Assembly: GCF_007896845.1 (NCBI RefSeq)
Contig: NZ_VOHS01000004.1
Location: forward strand, 275,070-339,069
Direction of reading: 5' to 3'
Length of the DNA: 64,000 nt
Source of the DNA: Chitinophaga pinensis
GTDB taxonomy: Bacteria; Bacteroidota; Bacteroidia; Chitinophagales; Chitinophagaceae
Of the stretch, positions 10,177 through 18,124 are shown piece by piece. The stretch's first letter is position 1. Each line of letters begins with the position of its first letter. The notes beneath the pieces were generated by a model that worked only from the letters and a program-made list of their open reading frames with translations, was not told where the DNA came from and did no database searches. The position numbers and the translations under genes were made by a program.

Positions 10177-10254
10177 GTGAGTGATAATAGTGTGCAAAGC
10201 TACGGTTTATAGGACTTGTTAGAAGGGGGATTTATGGATTGGTGGTTATTTATG

Positions 10255-10385
10255 TGATGTAGCAGGCGATCAGGCAGATGAGTAGATGAACAGATGATCT
10301 GGCAGGTGATTTAGGAGATGGTATGGTAGATTAGTAGATGCTATGGTAGGTTAGTAGATAGGCTGGTGGGAGATTCAGCAGATGA
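10255..10385. repeat. Low-complexity AGATG-rich tract with a 20-bp tandem duplication
   Basis: About 130 bp of degenerate AGATGA/GTAGAT units with strong purine/T skew on the + strand. Inside it, 10322-10341 and 10342-10361 are adjacent near-copies (TATGGTAGATTAGTAGATGC and TATGGTAGGTTAGTAGATAG). No open frame of note covers it. It forms the first half of a 591-bp non-coding spacer between the SDR start and the sigma-FecR gene. Confidence 0.7.
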
Positions 10386-10433
10386 GTTGTTATGAAAAAG
10401 AGTTGGCAGTTGCAACATGTGGACTATAAGTGT

Positions 10434-10673
10434 GGGTCTTGCAATTGCTCTTGGGGCTGTGTCTTTGTGGCCTTTTAGTTATTATAGTTTATCAGTGTTG
10501 TAAATGGGCATCTCGCTTATATGGATATAAATGGCCGGGTTGTAATTGCTTCCGGGGCTGTGTCTTTTTAGCTCTTTAGTTATTATAGTTTATCAGTGTT
10601 GTACTAAATGGGCATCTTGCTTATATGGATATAAATGCCCGGGTCGTAATCGCTTGCGGGTCTATGTCTTTGT
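10434..10673. repeat. Tandem repeat, about 101-104 bp period, 2.3 copies
   Basis: Copy 1 is about 10434-10536, copy 2 about 10537-10639 and a partial third copy 10640-10673. Conserved blocks include GGGGCTGTGTCTTT, TTAGTTATTATAGTTTATCA and CTTATATGGATATAAATG, separated by point changes and one 3-bp insertion. No protein is encoded. It lies just upstream of the sigma-FecR gene (start 10768), so it could be regulatory or simply a decaying duplication. Confidence 0.8.
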
Positions 10674-10767
10674 ATATTCGGTGTATGTGACAAACAGGCA
10701 CAGATTATGTGCGTGGTTTTGATCGGATGGTATATATTCGTATATTCCTTTTAAGATCATCCGCGTT

Positions 10768-12006
10768 ATGCAGGAGATAGACTATCATGATACAGAACTG
10801 CTGCAAAGCATTGCCGATGGCAATGAAACATCGTTTGCCCGTTTCTTCCGGGCGGTGGCACCAATCGTGCAGGCTGATATAGCAATTATACTTAAAGGAG
10901 ATAGCCATTGTATTCAGGCAGTATTGCAGGAAACTTTTATCATTATCTGGCTGCATAGAGACAAGCTGCCTCATATAAAAGATATGGACGCTTATGTGCG
11001 TTCTGTTTCATTACATGAGTGCTACAGCTATCTGCAGGATACAGCCGCAGACGAATTATTGCCGGTACCGCAATATGAGGAAGAACTTCCCCCGGAAGTA
11101 CAGCATTATAAGGCCTATCAGGCGCTGATACATGATACAATCATGTCCCTGCCGGAACAGAGGAGACTGATCTATGAAATGCATCGCCTGAAAGCAATGC
11201 CTCCTGCACAGATAGCAGCTGTCATGAACCTATCTGCAGATACAGTTACCGGTGCGATTAATGCCGTACATCAATCAGTCAGGCAATGTCTGAAAGATGT
11301 CGCACATAGCAGCGTATCATCCCGCCACAATAACTGGGTCGTGGAAAAGACAAGGCTGCTGGAGGGTAATCCGCCTGTCATCAAGCCTTTTGATGAACAC
11401 TGGACACCAATGATATCAAAGGCGACGGCCATAGACCGGCCTATACCGGCAGACAGTACACCTGCCATACGGAAGATCTATTCTGAACGTCTGAATTATC
11501 TGTATGCCGCGGCCGCATTGGTTTTTCTGATAGTTGGGCCGGGCATCTATCTGATATTTATGCGCTCGGAAAAGTCAGCCTCCTTTCGTACCCTATCTGC
11601 GGCTTCCGATCATAAATCAAAGGATACCCTACCTGACGGTACACAGGTTTGGTTGAATGCAGGCAGTGCGGTAAAGTATCCCGCTTCCTATACGGTGACC
11701 GACAGAGACGTTGAAGTAAGTGGCGAGGCCAGTTTCCGTGTAAATGCAGATCATGATCGTCCTTTCCATATCCGTGCACATCAGCTCTCCGCAGATGTGA
11801 CTGGTACATCATTTAATATTCAAACCTATCCTACACCTGCCCGGCTGGTCATTACTGCTATAGAAGCAGCCGTGCGTTTACAGGCAGGAAGTAAAAGATT
11901 GTCCATTCCTGCCGGACAGCAGGCAGAGCTATCCCATGAGGGGAAAGTTTCTATAAGTAAGGCCGATACAGCGGCGATTGGTGCCTGGAAGCAGGAGGTG
12001 GAATAA
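10768..12006 (+). CDS. ECF sigma factor fused to a membrane-anchored FecR domain
   Basis: One uninterrupted 412-residue frame. Residues about 8-90 match ECF sigma region 2 (LLQSIADGNETSFARFFRAV, IIWLHRDKLPHIKDMDAYVR). Residues about 122-176 match region 4 (MSLPEQRRLIYEMHR, helix-turn-helix IAAVMNLSADTVTGAINAV). A linker of about 65 residues leads to a transmembrane helix (244-264). Then comes a FecR domain (about 272-372: LPDGTQVWLNAGSAVKYP, DVEVSGEASFRV, ADVTGTSFNIQTYP). The C-terminal STN-contacting (DUF4974-type) domain of usual FecR proteins is missing; the chain ends about 40 residues after the FecR core. Normally sigma and FecR are separate proteins. Here the sigma factor would be tethered to the inner membrane unless cleaved. 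No TonB receptor follows. Confidence 0.85.
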   Translation: MQEIDYHDTELLQSIADGNETSFARFFRAVAPIVQADIAIILKGDSHCIQAVLQETFIIIWLHRDKLPHIKDMDAYVRSVSLHECYSYLQDTAADELLPVPQYEEELPPEVQHYKAYQALIHDTIMSLPEQRRLIYEMHRLKAMPPAQIAAVMNLSADTVTGAINAVHQSVRQCLKDVAHSSVSSRHNNWVVEKTRLLEGNPPVIKPFDEHWTPMISKATAIDRPIPADSTPAIRKIYSERLNYLYAAAALVFLIVGPGIYLIFMRSEKSASFRTLSAASDHKSKDTLPDGTQVWLNAGSAVKYPASYTVTDRDVEVSGEASFRVNADHDRPFHIRAHQLSADVTGTSFNIQTYPTPARLVITAIEAAVRLQAGSKRLSIPAGQQAELSHEGKVSISKADTAAIGAWKQEVE

Positions 12007-12438
12007 GAATAAGCTTATTTTTATTGCGAAGAGGTCAGAGACGGAAATAAGAGATTTCCGTGGGATACTATTGTTGCGTGGTTAGGACTGTCGCATCCAG
12101 GAAGAACAATCCCTACATTCAGACCTATCTATATTAGTAAATGAGAAATATGTACATTTCGGAGGGCACTGCCTGTGGAAAAGTCATTACATGCCAGAAA
12201 AGGCGCCGGCTGACCTTAACATTGATCGTTCTTCAGACACATATCACCTTAAAAAGAAGGGCGGCCAGCCAAAAAAGTTAATTGCTTCCGTGGAATGATA
12301 AGTTTTAATATGGTTGATTATTAATGATTTACGTACCTGTGGAATCTTATTTGAAAAATATTTTTCACCCGAGGCAACCTTTCTCTATAGCTTCCGTATT
12401 TATAAGGTAAGGACATATGTGAGCCTATTGACAAAACA
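12007..12438. other. 432-bp intergenic region with no recognised gene
   Basis: No open frame with coding character, no strong hairpin and no repeat were seen between the sigma-FecR gene and the next sigma factor. It is AT-rich toward its 3' end (12290-12360) and must contain the promoter of the downstream sigma/anti-sigma operon, but no convincing -33/-7 pair was found by eye. Confidence 0.5.
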
Positions 12439-13014
12439 TTGGAACAACTTTCTACCATAATACAGGGGTGCATTAATAAACAGCCCAGATGCCAGAAGTT
12501 ATTGTATGAGCAATACTATGGCTATGCTTTTAAAATTGTGTTCCGGTATATTTACAGGTACGAAAATGCCGCAGACGTTGTAAATGATGGTTTTGTGAAG
12601 GTGTTTACCCGTTTTGACAAATTCAGTTGCGAGGATACCGAAGATCAGGAAAAAGTGCTGATGGGATGGATTAAACGTATCATGGTAAATACGGCAATTG
12701 ATGAACTCAGACGGAAAAATATGATACCGGAGATCGGCGGTATACCGGAAGAAGTATGGGACGTACCGGACGTGGGACAGTCAGCAGAACAGAAACTATA
12801 CTACAAGGAGTTGATCATACTGGTAAAGGAACTACCACCTTCCTATCAGGTGGTGTTCAATATGTATGTAATTGATGGATTCTCCCACCAGGAAATAGCT
12901 GACAAACTGAATATCAGTATCGGCACTTCCAAGTCCAATCTGGCAAAGGCAAGAGCTTATTTGCAAAAAAAATTAAACACAGATATACCTGAAATTGACG
13001 TATGCAGCTCCTAG
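12439..13014 (+). CDS. ECF RNA polymerase sigma factor (Das-type, partner of the barrel anti-sigma)
   Basis: A 191-residue ECF sigma factor. Region 2 is about 20-95 (QKLLYEQYYGYAFKIVFRYI, then DGFVKVFTRFDKF and MGWIKRIMVNTAIDELRR). Region 4 is about 130-185 (LPPSYQVVFNMYVIDGFSHQ, EIADKLNISIGTSKSNLAKA). The start appears to be TTG at 12439: the next in-frame stop upstream is at 12403, and no ATG or GTG lies between. The last 13 bp overlap the downstream anti-sigma/barrel gene, indicating tight coupling. By analogy with the Das1/Dma1 pair of Bacteroides it would be held inactive by that partner. Confidence 0.9.
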   Translation: MEQLSTIIQGCINKQPRCQKLLYEQYYGYAFKIVFRYIYRYENAADVVNDGFVKVFTRFDKFSCEDTEDQEKVLMGWIKRIMVNTAIDELRRKNMIPEIGGIPEEVWDVPDVGQSAEQKLYYKELIILVKELPPSYQVVFNMYVIDGFSHQEIADKLNISIGTSKSNLAKARAYLQKKLNTDIPEIDVCSS

Positions 13015-14948
13015 ATGACGATATGGACGAACTATTCCGCAATGCGGCCTCAGACTATCCCCTGAACACAGGCGGTGGTAACTGGGAAGCTATGCAGAAT
13101 AAGTTGCAGCAGGCTGATAACAATCAGCAGGGGACCGCTACACGCAGGTTAAAGGATCGCTGGTGGTTCAAACCCGGACTATGGGTGCTTATAACTATCC
13201 TGTTTTTGACAGTAGCTGTAAGCGGATTATTTAATGGCAATCGTAAGGACAGCGGTAACAAGGGGGTTGCAGAAGACAAAGCAGCACAGGTAACAACAAC
13301 AGATAATAAGACATCAGCAGCAGCGGGAGACGGACAGGGGATCAATGACAAAAAAGACGCCCTTGCCACTGAGAATACAACAGGAAAGAATGAAGACGAA
13401 GGGCTTGTATCAACAGACGATACCAGAACGACAAGCGTAGAAAATGGATATCCGAATACATCAGATAGTAGAGAAGGATCATCTTCTTCAACAGTGACTA
13501 ACACGGATAAAGCCTATATACCTGCTGACAGAAAACCCGGCAGAACAGGCGAAGGCATTACCAAACCTGCAACTGCTGCTGCTCAAAAAGTAAGCAGCGG
13601 TAACAATGATGAAACAGTTAAATCCCCGGGTGTAATGACAGGGAAAAAAGTTCCGGTAAATACAAACGGCGCTATAACAACTGGCAATACTCCTGTAGGT
13701 GCTGCAGGAAAGAAAAATACTGAAAACGCCAACAGCACTGTAACAACTGGTAATACTCAGGTAAGTGCTGCAGGAAAGAAAAACAACGGTAATATCAACA
13801 GTACCGTAACAATTGGCAATACTCCGGTAAGTGTGGCCGGGAAAAACACTAAAGGAAACACCGATCAAACAGCCATCGGACTGGTGGGTACTTCGGTAAA
13901 AAATAAGCCATCAGCAACCAACAACATTGGTATCATAAAAGGAAACAGATCTACTATTGACGGAGATGATCGACTGAACACGCGTGAACGTGTAGTTTCG
14001 CAGAAACAACAGAAGGTTGCAGCAAATGTTGCAGGCCGCGATGAACGTTCGTCCACCGCGGACAGTGAACAATCCATCGTGAACAGGAAGAATGGGAATA
14101 TACCTGTACGCAACAGCGAAACACAGGATATCCCCAACAACAGCAGTTATCCTGCTGCCAGACCGGGGATAACTGCTGTCATTGTAAGTCCGCTGAGCCT
14201 TGAATATATAAAAGGCGCGACAGCAAAGACTACAATACCACAGACAAGCATCTTACATGTGGATAGAAAGATCAATATACCGGTCGTTGCATCAGCGGAG
14301 AATGATGCAGCGGCGAGTGCGACAAAAGTTAAACGGGAACCTGCTTCATTGAAAAAGGGACTGTATTACGGGTTGCTTTTCAGTCCGGATATTACTACAG
14401 TAAAATTCCAGCGTACCTCCAGTCTCGGATATAATCTGGGACTGCTCGCCGGTTATCGTTTCGGTAAAAAACTGGCTGTAGAAACAGGCATATTGTACGA
14501 ACGTAAATATTATTATTCTACCGGAGAATATTTTAATACAAAGAAAACACCATGGCCTGCGGACATGGAACTGTTGAATGTGGATGGATGGTGTAATATG
14601 TATGAAATACCTGTGAATGTACGATTCACCTTTGCAACGGGTGAAAAGAGCAGCTGGTACGCAAGCGCAGGAATGTCATCGTACATTATGAAAAAACAGA
14701 AGTACGATTATAGTTATAAATACTATGGCCAGTATGGAGAGAGAAATTGGACCTACAGGAAAACAACTGCAGACTGGTTCTCTATTATACACCTGGGCGT
14801 TGGATACGAACGGCCAGTAGGCGTGTTAGGCACACTACGGGTAGAACCATATATTAAGATACCATCCAGAGGTATCGGTATTGGTGATCTGCCTGTGACA
14901 AGTGTAGGTATGAATATTGGCCTGACCCGGCCTTTACGCCTGAGATAA
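13002..14948 (+). CDS. Dual-membrane-spanning anti-sigma factor with C-terminal beta-barrel (Dma-type)
   Basis: A 648-residue protein in three parts. Residues 1-58 are cytoplasmic (MDELFRNAASDYPL, then NWEAM), matching the anti-sigma N-terminus of this Bacteroidota family. Residues 60-77 form one transmembrane helix. Residues 80 to about 440 are a long Ser/Thr/Asn/Gly-rich disordered linker. Residues about 450-648 form an outer-membrane PorT-like barrel (LKKGLYYGLLFSPDITTVKF, LGLLAGYRFGKKLAVETG). The layout matches the dual membrane-spanning anti-sigma factors described in Bacteroides thetaiotaomicron (Dma1): the chain crosses both membranes and can pass an outer-membrane signal to the sigma factor. 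The linker holds three 22-residue tandem repeats (DNA 13676-13860, 66-bp period). Confidence 0.82.
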   Translation: MQLLDDDMDELFRNAASDYPLNTGGGNWEAMQNKLQQADNNQQGTATRRLKDRWWFKPGLWVLITILFLTVAVSGLFNGNRKDSGNKGVAEDKAAQVTTTDNKTSAAAGDGQGINDKKDALATENTTGKNEDEGLVSTDDTRTTSVENGYPNTSDSREGSSSSTVTNTDKAYIPADRKPGRTGEGITKPATAAAQKVSSGNNDETVKSPGVMTGKKVPVNTNGAITTGNTPVGAAGKKNTENANSTVTTGNTQVSAAGKKNNGNINSTVTIGNTPVSVAGKNTKGNTDQTAIGLVGTSVKNKPSATNNIGIIKGNRSTIDGDDRLNTRERVVSQKQQKVAANVAGRDERSSTADSEQSIVNRKNGNIPVRNSETQDIPNNSSYPAARPGITAVIVSPLSLEYIKGATAKTTIPQTSILHVDRKINIPVVASAENDAAASATKVKREPASLKKGLYYGLLFSPDITTVKFQRTSSLGYNLGLLAGYRFGKKLAVETGILYERKYYYSTGEYFNTKKTPWPADMELLNVDGWCNMYEIPVNVRFTFATGEKSSWYASAGMSSYIMKKQKYDYSYKYYGQYGERNWTYRKTTADWFSIIHLGVGYERPVGVLGTLRVEPYIKIPSRGIGIGDLPVTSVGMNIGLTRPLRLR

Positions 14949-14973
14949 GAACAGCACTTTAATAAGCAACGAC

Positions 14974-15396
14974 ATGACGCGAAGAAAATTGATAATTCTC
15001 GCTGGGGCATTGCTTTGCCTGATAGCAGCGGGAACAGGGTATTACCTGTACAATAAACCGAGAACTTCCGCCGCAGAGGCGCACACGGATAAACAGATTA
15101 CCGCGCTGAAGCTCTATGAAGATTTTTCAAAAGATGAAAAGCTTGCAAACACTACCTATGTGAATAAAGTAGTAGAGGTGGCTGGTACTGTAGCCGATGT
15201 ACAAAAGACAGGAACAGCCGTTTCTGTGTTACTGGCCGGACAGGTAGATGGTATGGGAGGGGTGAATTGCAGTATGGCGCCGGGAGAAGAAGTACAACTG
15301 CCAAAAGTTGGACAATCAGTATTGATCAAAGGGATGTGCACAGGGCTACTGATGGATGTAAGCATTGTTGACGCAACTATTATAAATAACAAGTAA
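14974..15396 (+). CDS. Membrane-anchored OB-fold (tRNA_anti-like) protein
   Basis: A 140-residue protein with an N-terminal membrane anchor or signal (residues 6-25, IILAGALLCLIAAGTGYYLY). It is followed by an OB-fold of the tRNA_anti-like type (about 50-138: VNKVVEVAGTVADVQKTGTA, VNCSMAPGEE, GQSVLIKGMCTGLLMDVSIV). Despite the family name, such proteins are extracytoplasmic and are not known to bind tRNA. It is the first gene of a run (14974-17267) with a cytochrome c, a YceI protein and a DUF5777 barrel, all spaced by 30 bp or less. The biochemical role is unknown. Confidence 0.75.
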   Translation: MTRRKLIILAGALLCLIAAGTGYYLYNKPRTSAAEAHTDKQITALKLYEDFSKDEKLANTTYVNKVVEVAGTVADVQKTGTAVSVLLAGQVDGMGGVNCSMAPGEEVQLPKVGQSVLIKGMCTGLLMDVSIVDATIINNK

Positions 15397-15407
15397 CAAT
15401 TCAGACT

Positions 15408-15815
15408 ATGAAAAAAGTGTTTTTCTCTTTAATAGCAGTGGCTATTGCTTGCAGCACCATCATTGTTTCCTGTTCAAAAAGTAACGAACAGGATGTCGTT
15501 AATCCTCCGGGTAATGGTGGTGGTAACGGCGGTGGTGGTAACACCTGCGACACTGTTAATATGAAATATGCCGCTGATGTATTGCCAATCCTTCAGTCAA
15601 GTTGCTATAGCTGTCATGGTAACGGTAACGTTAGTGGTGGCGTATCTCTGGGTAGTTATGCTTCTGTTAAAACACAGGCTGACAATGGCAACCTGATAGG
15701 TGTGATCACACATGCAGCAGGATATCCTGCAATGCCACAAGGCGGAGCTAAACTGTCAGATTGTAATATCAATAAGATCAAAGCGTGGATTGCACGCGGA
15801 GCACAGAACAATTAA
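15408..15815 (+). CDS. Cytochrome c-like lipoprotein, single heme site
   Basis: A 135-residue protein with a lipoprotein signal (IVSCSKSNEQ; Cys about 22), a Gly/Asn-rich spacer, and one c-type heme motif CYSCHG in ADVLPILQSSCYSCHGNGNV. A Met-containing segment (GYPAMPQGGAKLSDCNINKI) probably supplies the sixth heme ligand, and the end is KAWIARGAQNN. This is the arrangement of small mono-heme (PSCyt1-like) cytochromes in Bacteroidota. It sits 11 bp after the OB-fold gene and just ahead of the YceI gene, so a role in a shared extracytoplasmic redox or lipid process is possible but not shown. Confidence 0.87.
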   Translation: MKKVFFSLIAVAIACSTIIVSCSKSNEQDVVNPPGNGGGNGGGGNTCDTVNMKYAADVLPILQSSCYSCHGNGNVSGGVSLGSYASVKTQADNGNLIGVITHAAGYPAMPQGGAKLSDCNINKIKAWIARGAQNN

Positions 15816-15826
15816 AAAATACGGAT

Positions 15827-16369
15827 ATGAAAACCATATGCTTTATTGTACTGGCCTGTCTGTTATATCTGCCAATGAAGGCACAGACATATATGACCAG
15901 AAACGGGAATGTCAGCTTTTATTCTAAGACACCACTGGAAGATATTAAAGCACAAAATAATCAGGCATTTGCAGCTGTCGATCTCACGAAAAAATCGCTT
16001 GCTTTCACACTGTTGCAGCGCAACTTTCTGTTTGCCAAAGAGCTGATGCAGGAGCACTATAATGAGAATTATGTGGAAAGTGAAAAGTTTCCTAAAGCAC
16101 AGTTTACAGGCTCCTTCACCGGAGATGTCGCTAATAAGCCCGGTACTTATAAAGTACAGGTAAACGGACAACTGACCATTCACGGTGTAACACAACAGGT
16201 ACAGAATCTGCCTGCCGAATTGCAGATCGAAGAAGGGAAAATGACAGCTAAAGCTGCCTTCGCAGTGAAACCTTCTGATTACAATATTAAAATACCATCA
16301 CTGGTTAAAGACAAAATTGCGTCACAAATCAACATACAAATAGTAGCGGTATGTCAGCCGGCAAAATAG
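15827..16369 (+). CDS. YceI family periplasmic protein
   Basis: A 180-residue protein. The ATG at 15827 starts a clean signal peptide (MKTICFIVLACLLYLPMKAQ); the longer open frame from 15785 lies inside the cytochrome gene and is rejected. The mature part is a YceI-like lipocalin barrel: NGNVSFYSKTPLEDIKAQN, NYVESEKFPKAQFTGSF, TYKVQVNGQLTIHGVTQQV and FAVKPSDYNIKIPSLVKDKI. YceI proteins bind long polyprenoids or other hydrophobic molecules. It follows the cytochrome gene by 11 bp and precedes the DUF5777 barrel by 7 bp. Confidence 0.9.
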   Translation: MKTICFIVLACLLYLPMKAQTYMTRNGNVSFYSKTPLEDIKAQNNQAFAAVDLTKKSLAFTLLQRNFLFAKELMQEHYNENYVESEKFPKAQFTGSFTGDVANKPGTYKVQVNGQLTIHGVTQQVQNLPAELQIEEGKMTAKAAFAVKPSDYNIKIPSLVKDKIASQINIQIVAVCQPAK

Positions 16370-16376
16370 TTTGAAT

Positions 16377-17267
16377 ATGCAAAAGATCGCCTGTTATATC
16401 ATATTGTGTTTATTACTTGGAAATGTAACTGCCTTCGCGCAGGATACCAGTCTGCTGAAAATGCTGGACGAATCACAGAACTCTTCGGATCAATCCCATG
16501 TAGTGACGGGTACGTTCAAAGCTACACAGCTGATCAATGTTCCTACTGTAGAATCGCCTGGTAAACAAAGCTTACAGTTCCTGATCATGCACCGTTTCGG
16601 AAAACTGAATGAAGGTGCATATGAACTGTTCGGACTGGATAATGCTTCTATCCGCTTTGGTCTGGACTACGGATTCACCGACAGGTTATCCGCAGGTGTA
16701 GGCAGAAGCTCTGTAGACAAGGCATTTGATGGAAATATCAAGTACAAAATATTGCAACAATCCACAGGTAAGGGCGCGATGCCCATTTCACTTAGTCTGT
16801 ATGAACTCGTGACTCATTATACACAGCGATATACGGATAAACCTTATCTAAATTCCCGTTTCCGTACCAGTTATACTTCTCAGTTACTCATAGCCAGGAA
16901 GTTTTCACGGAATTTATCGCTGCAACTGGCGCCGTCATGGACACATTATAATCTGGTTGCCACACCGGAAGATAATAATGACTTGTTTGCCATTACGGCA
17001 GGTGGTAGGATGAAGTTTACAAAGAGAATGAGTGTTACCGCAGAATACAGTTATCTGTTGCCTGATCAGGTGGTATCAACGAAAGTGTATAATTCACTTT
17101 CTCTCGGAGTAGACATCGAAACAGGAGGACACGTGTTCCAGCTGGTCTTTACCAATTCAAATGGTATGATCGGACCTTATTATCTGTCAAAGACGAATGG
17201 TAGTTGGGGTAAAGGAGATATCTTCTTCGGATTCAATATCTCAAGATCATTCAATTTCAGGAAGTAG
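16377..17267 (+). CDS. DUF5777 family outer-membrane beta-barrel protein
   Basis: A 296-residue protein. The ATG at 16377 is preferred over the TTG at 16371. It has a signal peptide (ending NVTAFAQ) and then alternating beta strands typical of DUF5777: STVTG-like HVVTGTFKATQLINVPTVES, LQFLIMHRFGKLNEGAYELF, IRFGLDYGFTDRLSAGVGRS, and a last strand GDIFFGFNISRSFNF ending near an aromatic residue. It is the last gene of the OB-fold/cytochrome/YceI run and is followed by a strong hairpin terminator. The function is unknown; the gene order suggests the barrel works with the YceI and cytochrome proteins. Confidence 0.82.
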   Translation: MQKIACYIILCLLLGNVTAFAQDTSLLKMLDESQNSSDQSHVVTGTFKATQLINVPTVESPGKQSLQFLIMHRFGKLNEGAYELFGLDNASIRFGLDYGFTDRLSAGVGRSSVDKAFDGNIKYKILQQSTGKGAMPISLSLYELVTHYTQRYTDKPYLNSRFRTSYTSQLLIARKFSRNLSLQLAPSWTHYNLVATPEDNNDLFAITAGGRMKFTKRMSVTAEYSYLLPDQVVSTKVYNSLSLGVDIETGGHVFQLVFTNSNGMIGPYYLSKTNGSWGKGDIFFGFNISRSFNFRK

Positions 17268-17313
17268 GGAGTAAAGAAACAACGCTTTTATCAACAAACC
17301 TAAGCCAACAGGT

Positions 17314-17377
17314 TTAACCGGCGGATTGCGGAAAGCGGCTTTTATAACAAGCCGCCTTCCGCAATCTGTCCGGTTTA
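17314..17377 (+). terminator. Long inverted repeat, bidirectional terminator
   Basis: Arms GATTGCGGAAAGCGGCTT and AAGCCGCCTTCCGCAATC pair almost perfectly around a TTATAAC loop, extended by ACCGG/CCGGT. The hairpin lies between the convergent DUF5777 and DUF2147 genes and is flanked by T-rich sequence, so it can stop transcription from both sides. Confidence 0.8.
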
Positions 17378-17387
17378 TTATTATTCA

Positions 17388-17825
17388 TCAGCTACGGGTC
17401 CATATGGTTGTCCGACCCAACATGGAGATACCTATATACCCTCTGATCTGTAATGAACTACCTTTAAATTTCATGACGCAACTGTATGTTTTCCCGCTCT
17501 TTGGATCATATATCTTTCCGCCTTCCCACTCATCATCGTCAAAGGTGAAATTGGTCAGTATGACAAGATCCTGCAACTTACGGGTGCGTAGCTTTGTGTC
17601 AGGATTCTTAATGTCAGTACGTGAACTGCCATCTGGTTCATACATGTTTTTACCCCATACCAGCTTGCCAAAGTATTTATTGCCAGATTTATAGATCTCT
17701 ATCTTACCGTCTTTTTCCTCATTCAGCCAGGTACCCAGTATCTTATCCGCCGTACCATTTTGTGCAAAGAGACTGCCGGTGGCAATAATCATTGAAAAGA
17801 AAAGAAGCGTGAGCGTTTTCATCAT
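17388..17825 (-). CDS. DUF2147 domain-containing secreted protein
   Basis: A 145-residue protein with a signal peptide (ending ATGSLFAQ) and the DUF2147 fold: KILGTWLNEEKDGKIEIYKS, GNKYFGKLVWGKNMYEPDG, a DIKNPDTKLR motif, then GGKIYDPKSGKTYSCVMKFK and LQIRGYIGISMLGRTTIWTR. The family is an extracytoplasmic lipocalin-like domain of unknown substrate. Two ATG codons lie in tandem at the start (17825 and 17822) and either may be used. It stands alone; the 299 bp between it and the next gene are AT-rich and hold divergent promoters. Confidence 0.9.
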   Translation of the reverse strand: MMKTLTLLFFSMIIATGSLFAQNGTADKILGTWLNEEKDGKIEIYKSGNKYFGKLVWGKNMYEPDGSSRTDIKNPDTKLRTRKLQDLVILTNFTFDDDEWEGGKIYDPKSGKTYSCVMKFKGSSLQIRGYIGISMLGRTTIWTRS

Positions 17826-18124
17826 GGAATGTTTAAAGTGTTTGTGCCCCGCGAATCAGGACTTATAATTAAACTGCAATATTCAGGCCGGTCCGTTTAA
17901 AGGGCCAGTCCCTTTAATTTACATTTTTTTGAATCCGGTTGTCAACTAACTGCAAAAACGGAACACAATAAAAGTCAATGATTTCGTGTATGCCGTAACG
18001 GTGGAAGGCATATTATTTTACCTTCATATTATATTTATATCATAAATATATCTAAATTACGTACCGGATTGATGTATAATAAGTGGATTACCATCTACAG
18101 TCGCCTGTAGTTCCCAAAGAACCT

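Noticed and set aside
10434..10673. CRISPR-like array
   Set aside because: The repeated unit is about 102 bp and contiguous, with no short repeat/unique spacer pattern and no cas genes.
18083..18124. GTG start of the giant surface protein
   Set aside because: It would place 14 residues before the signal peptide; the ATG at 18125 is cleaner.
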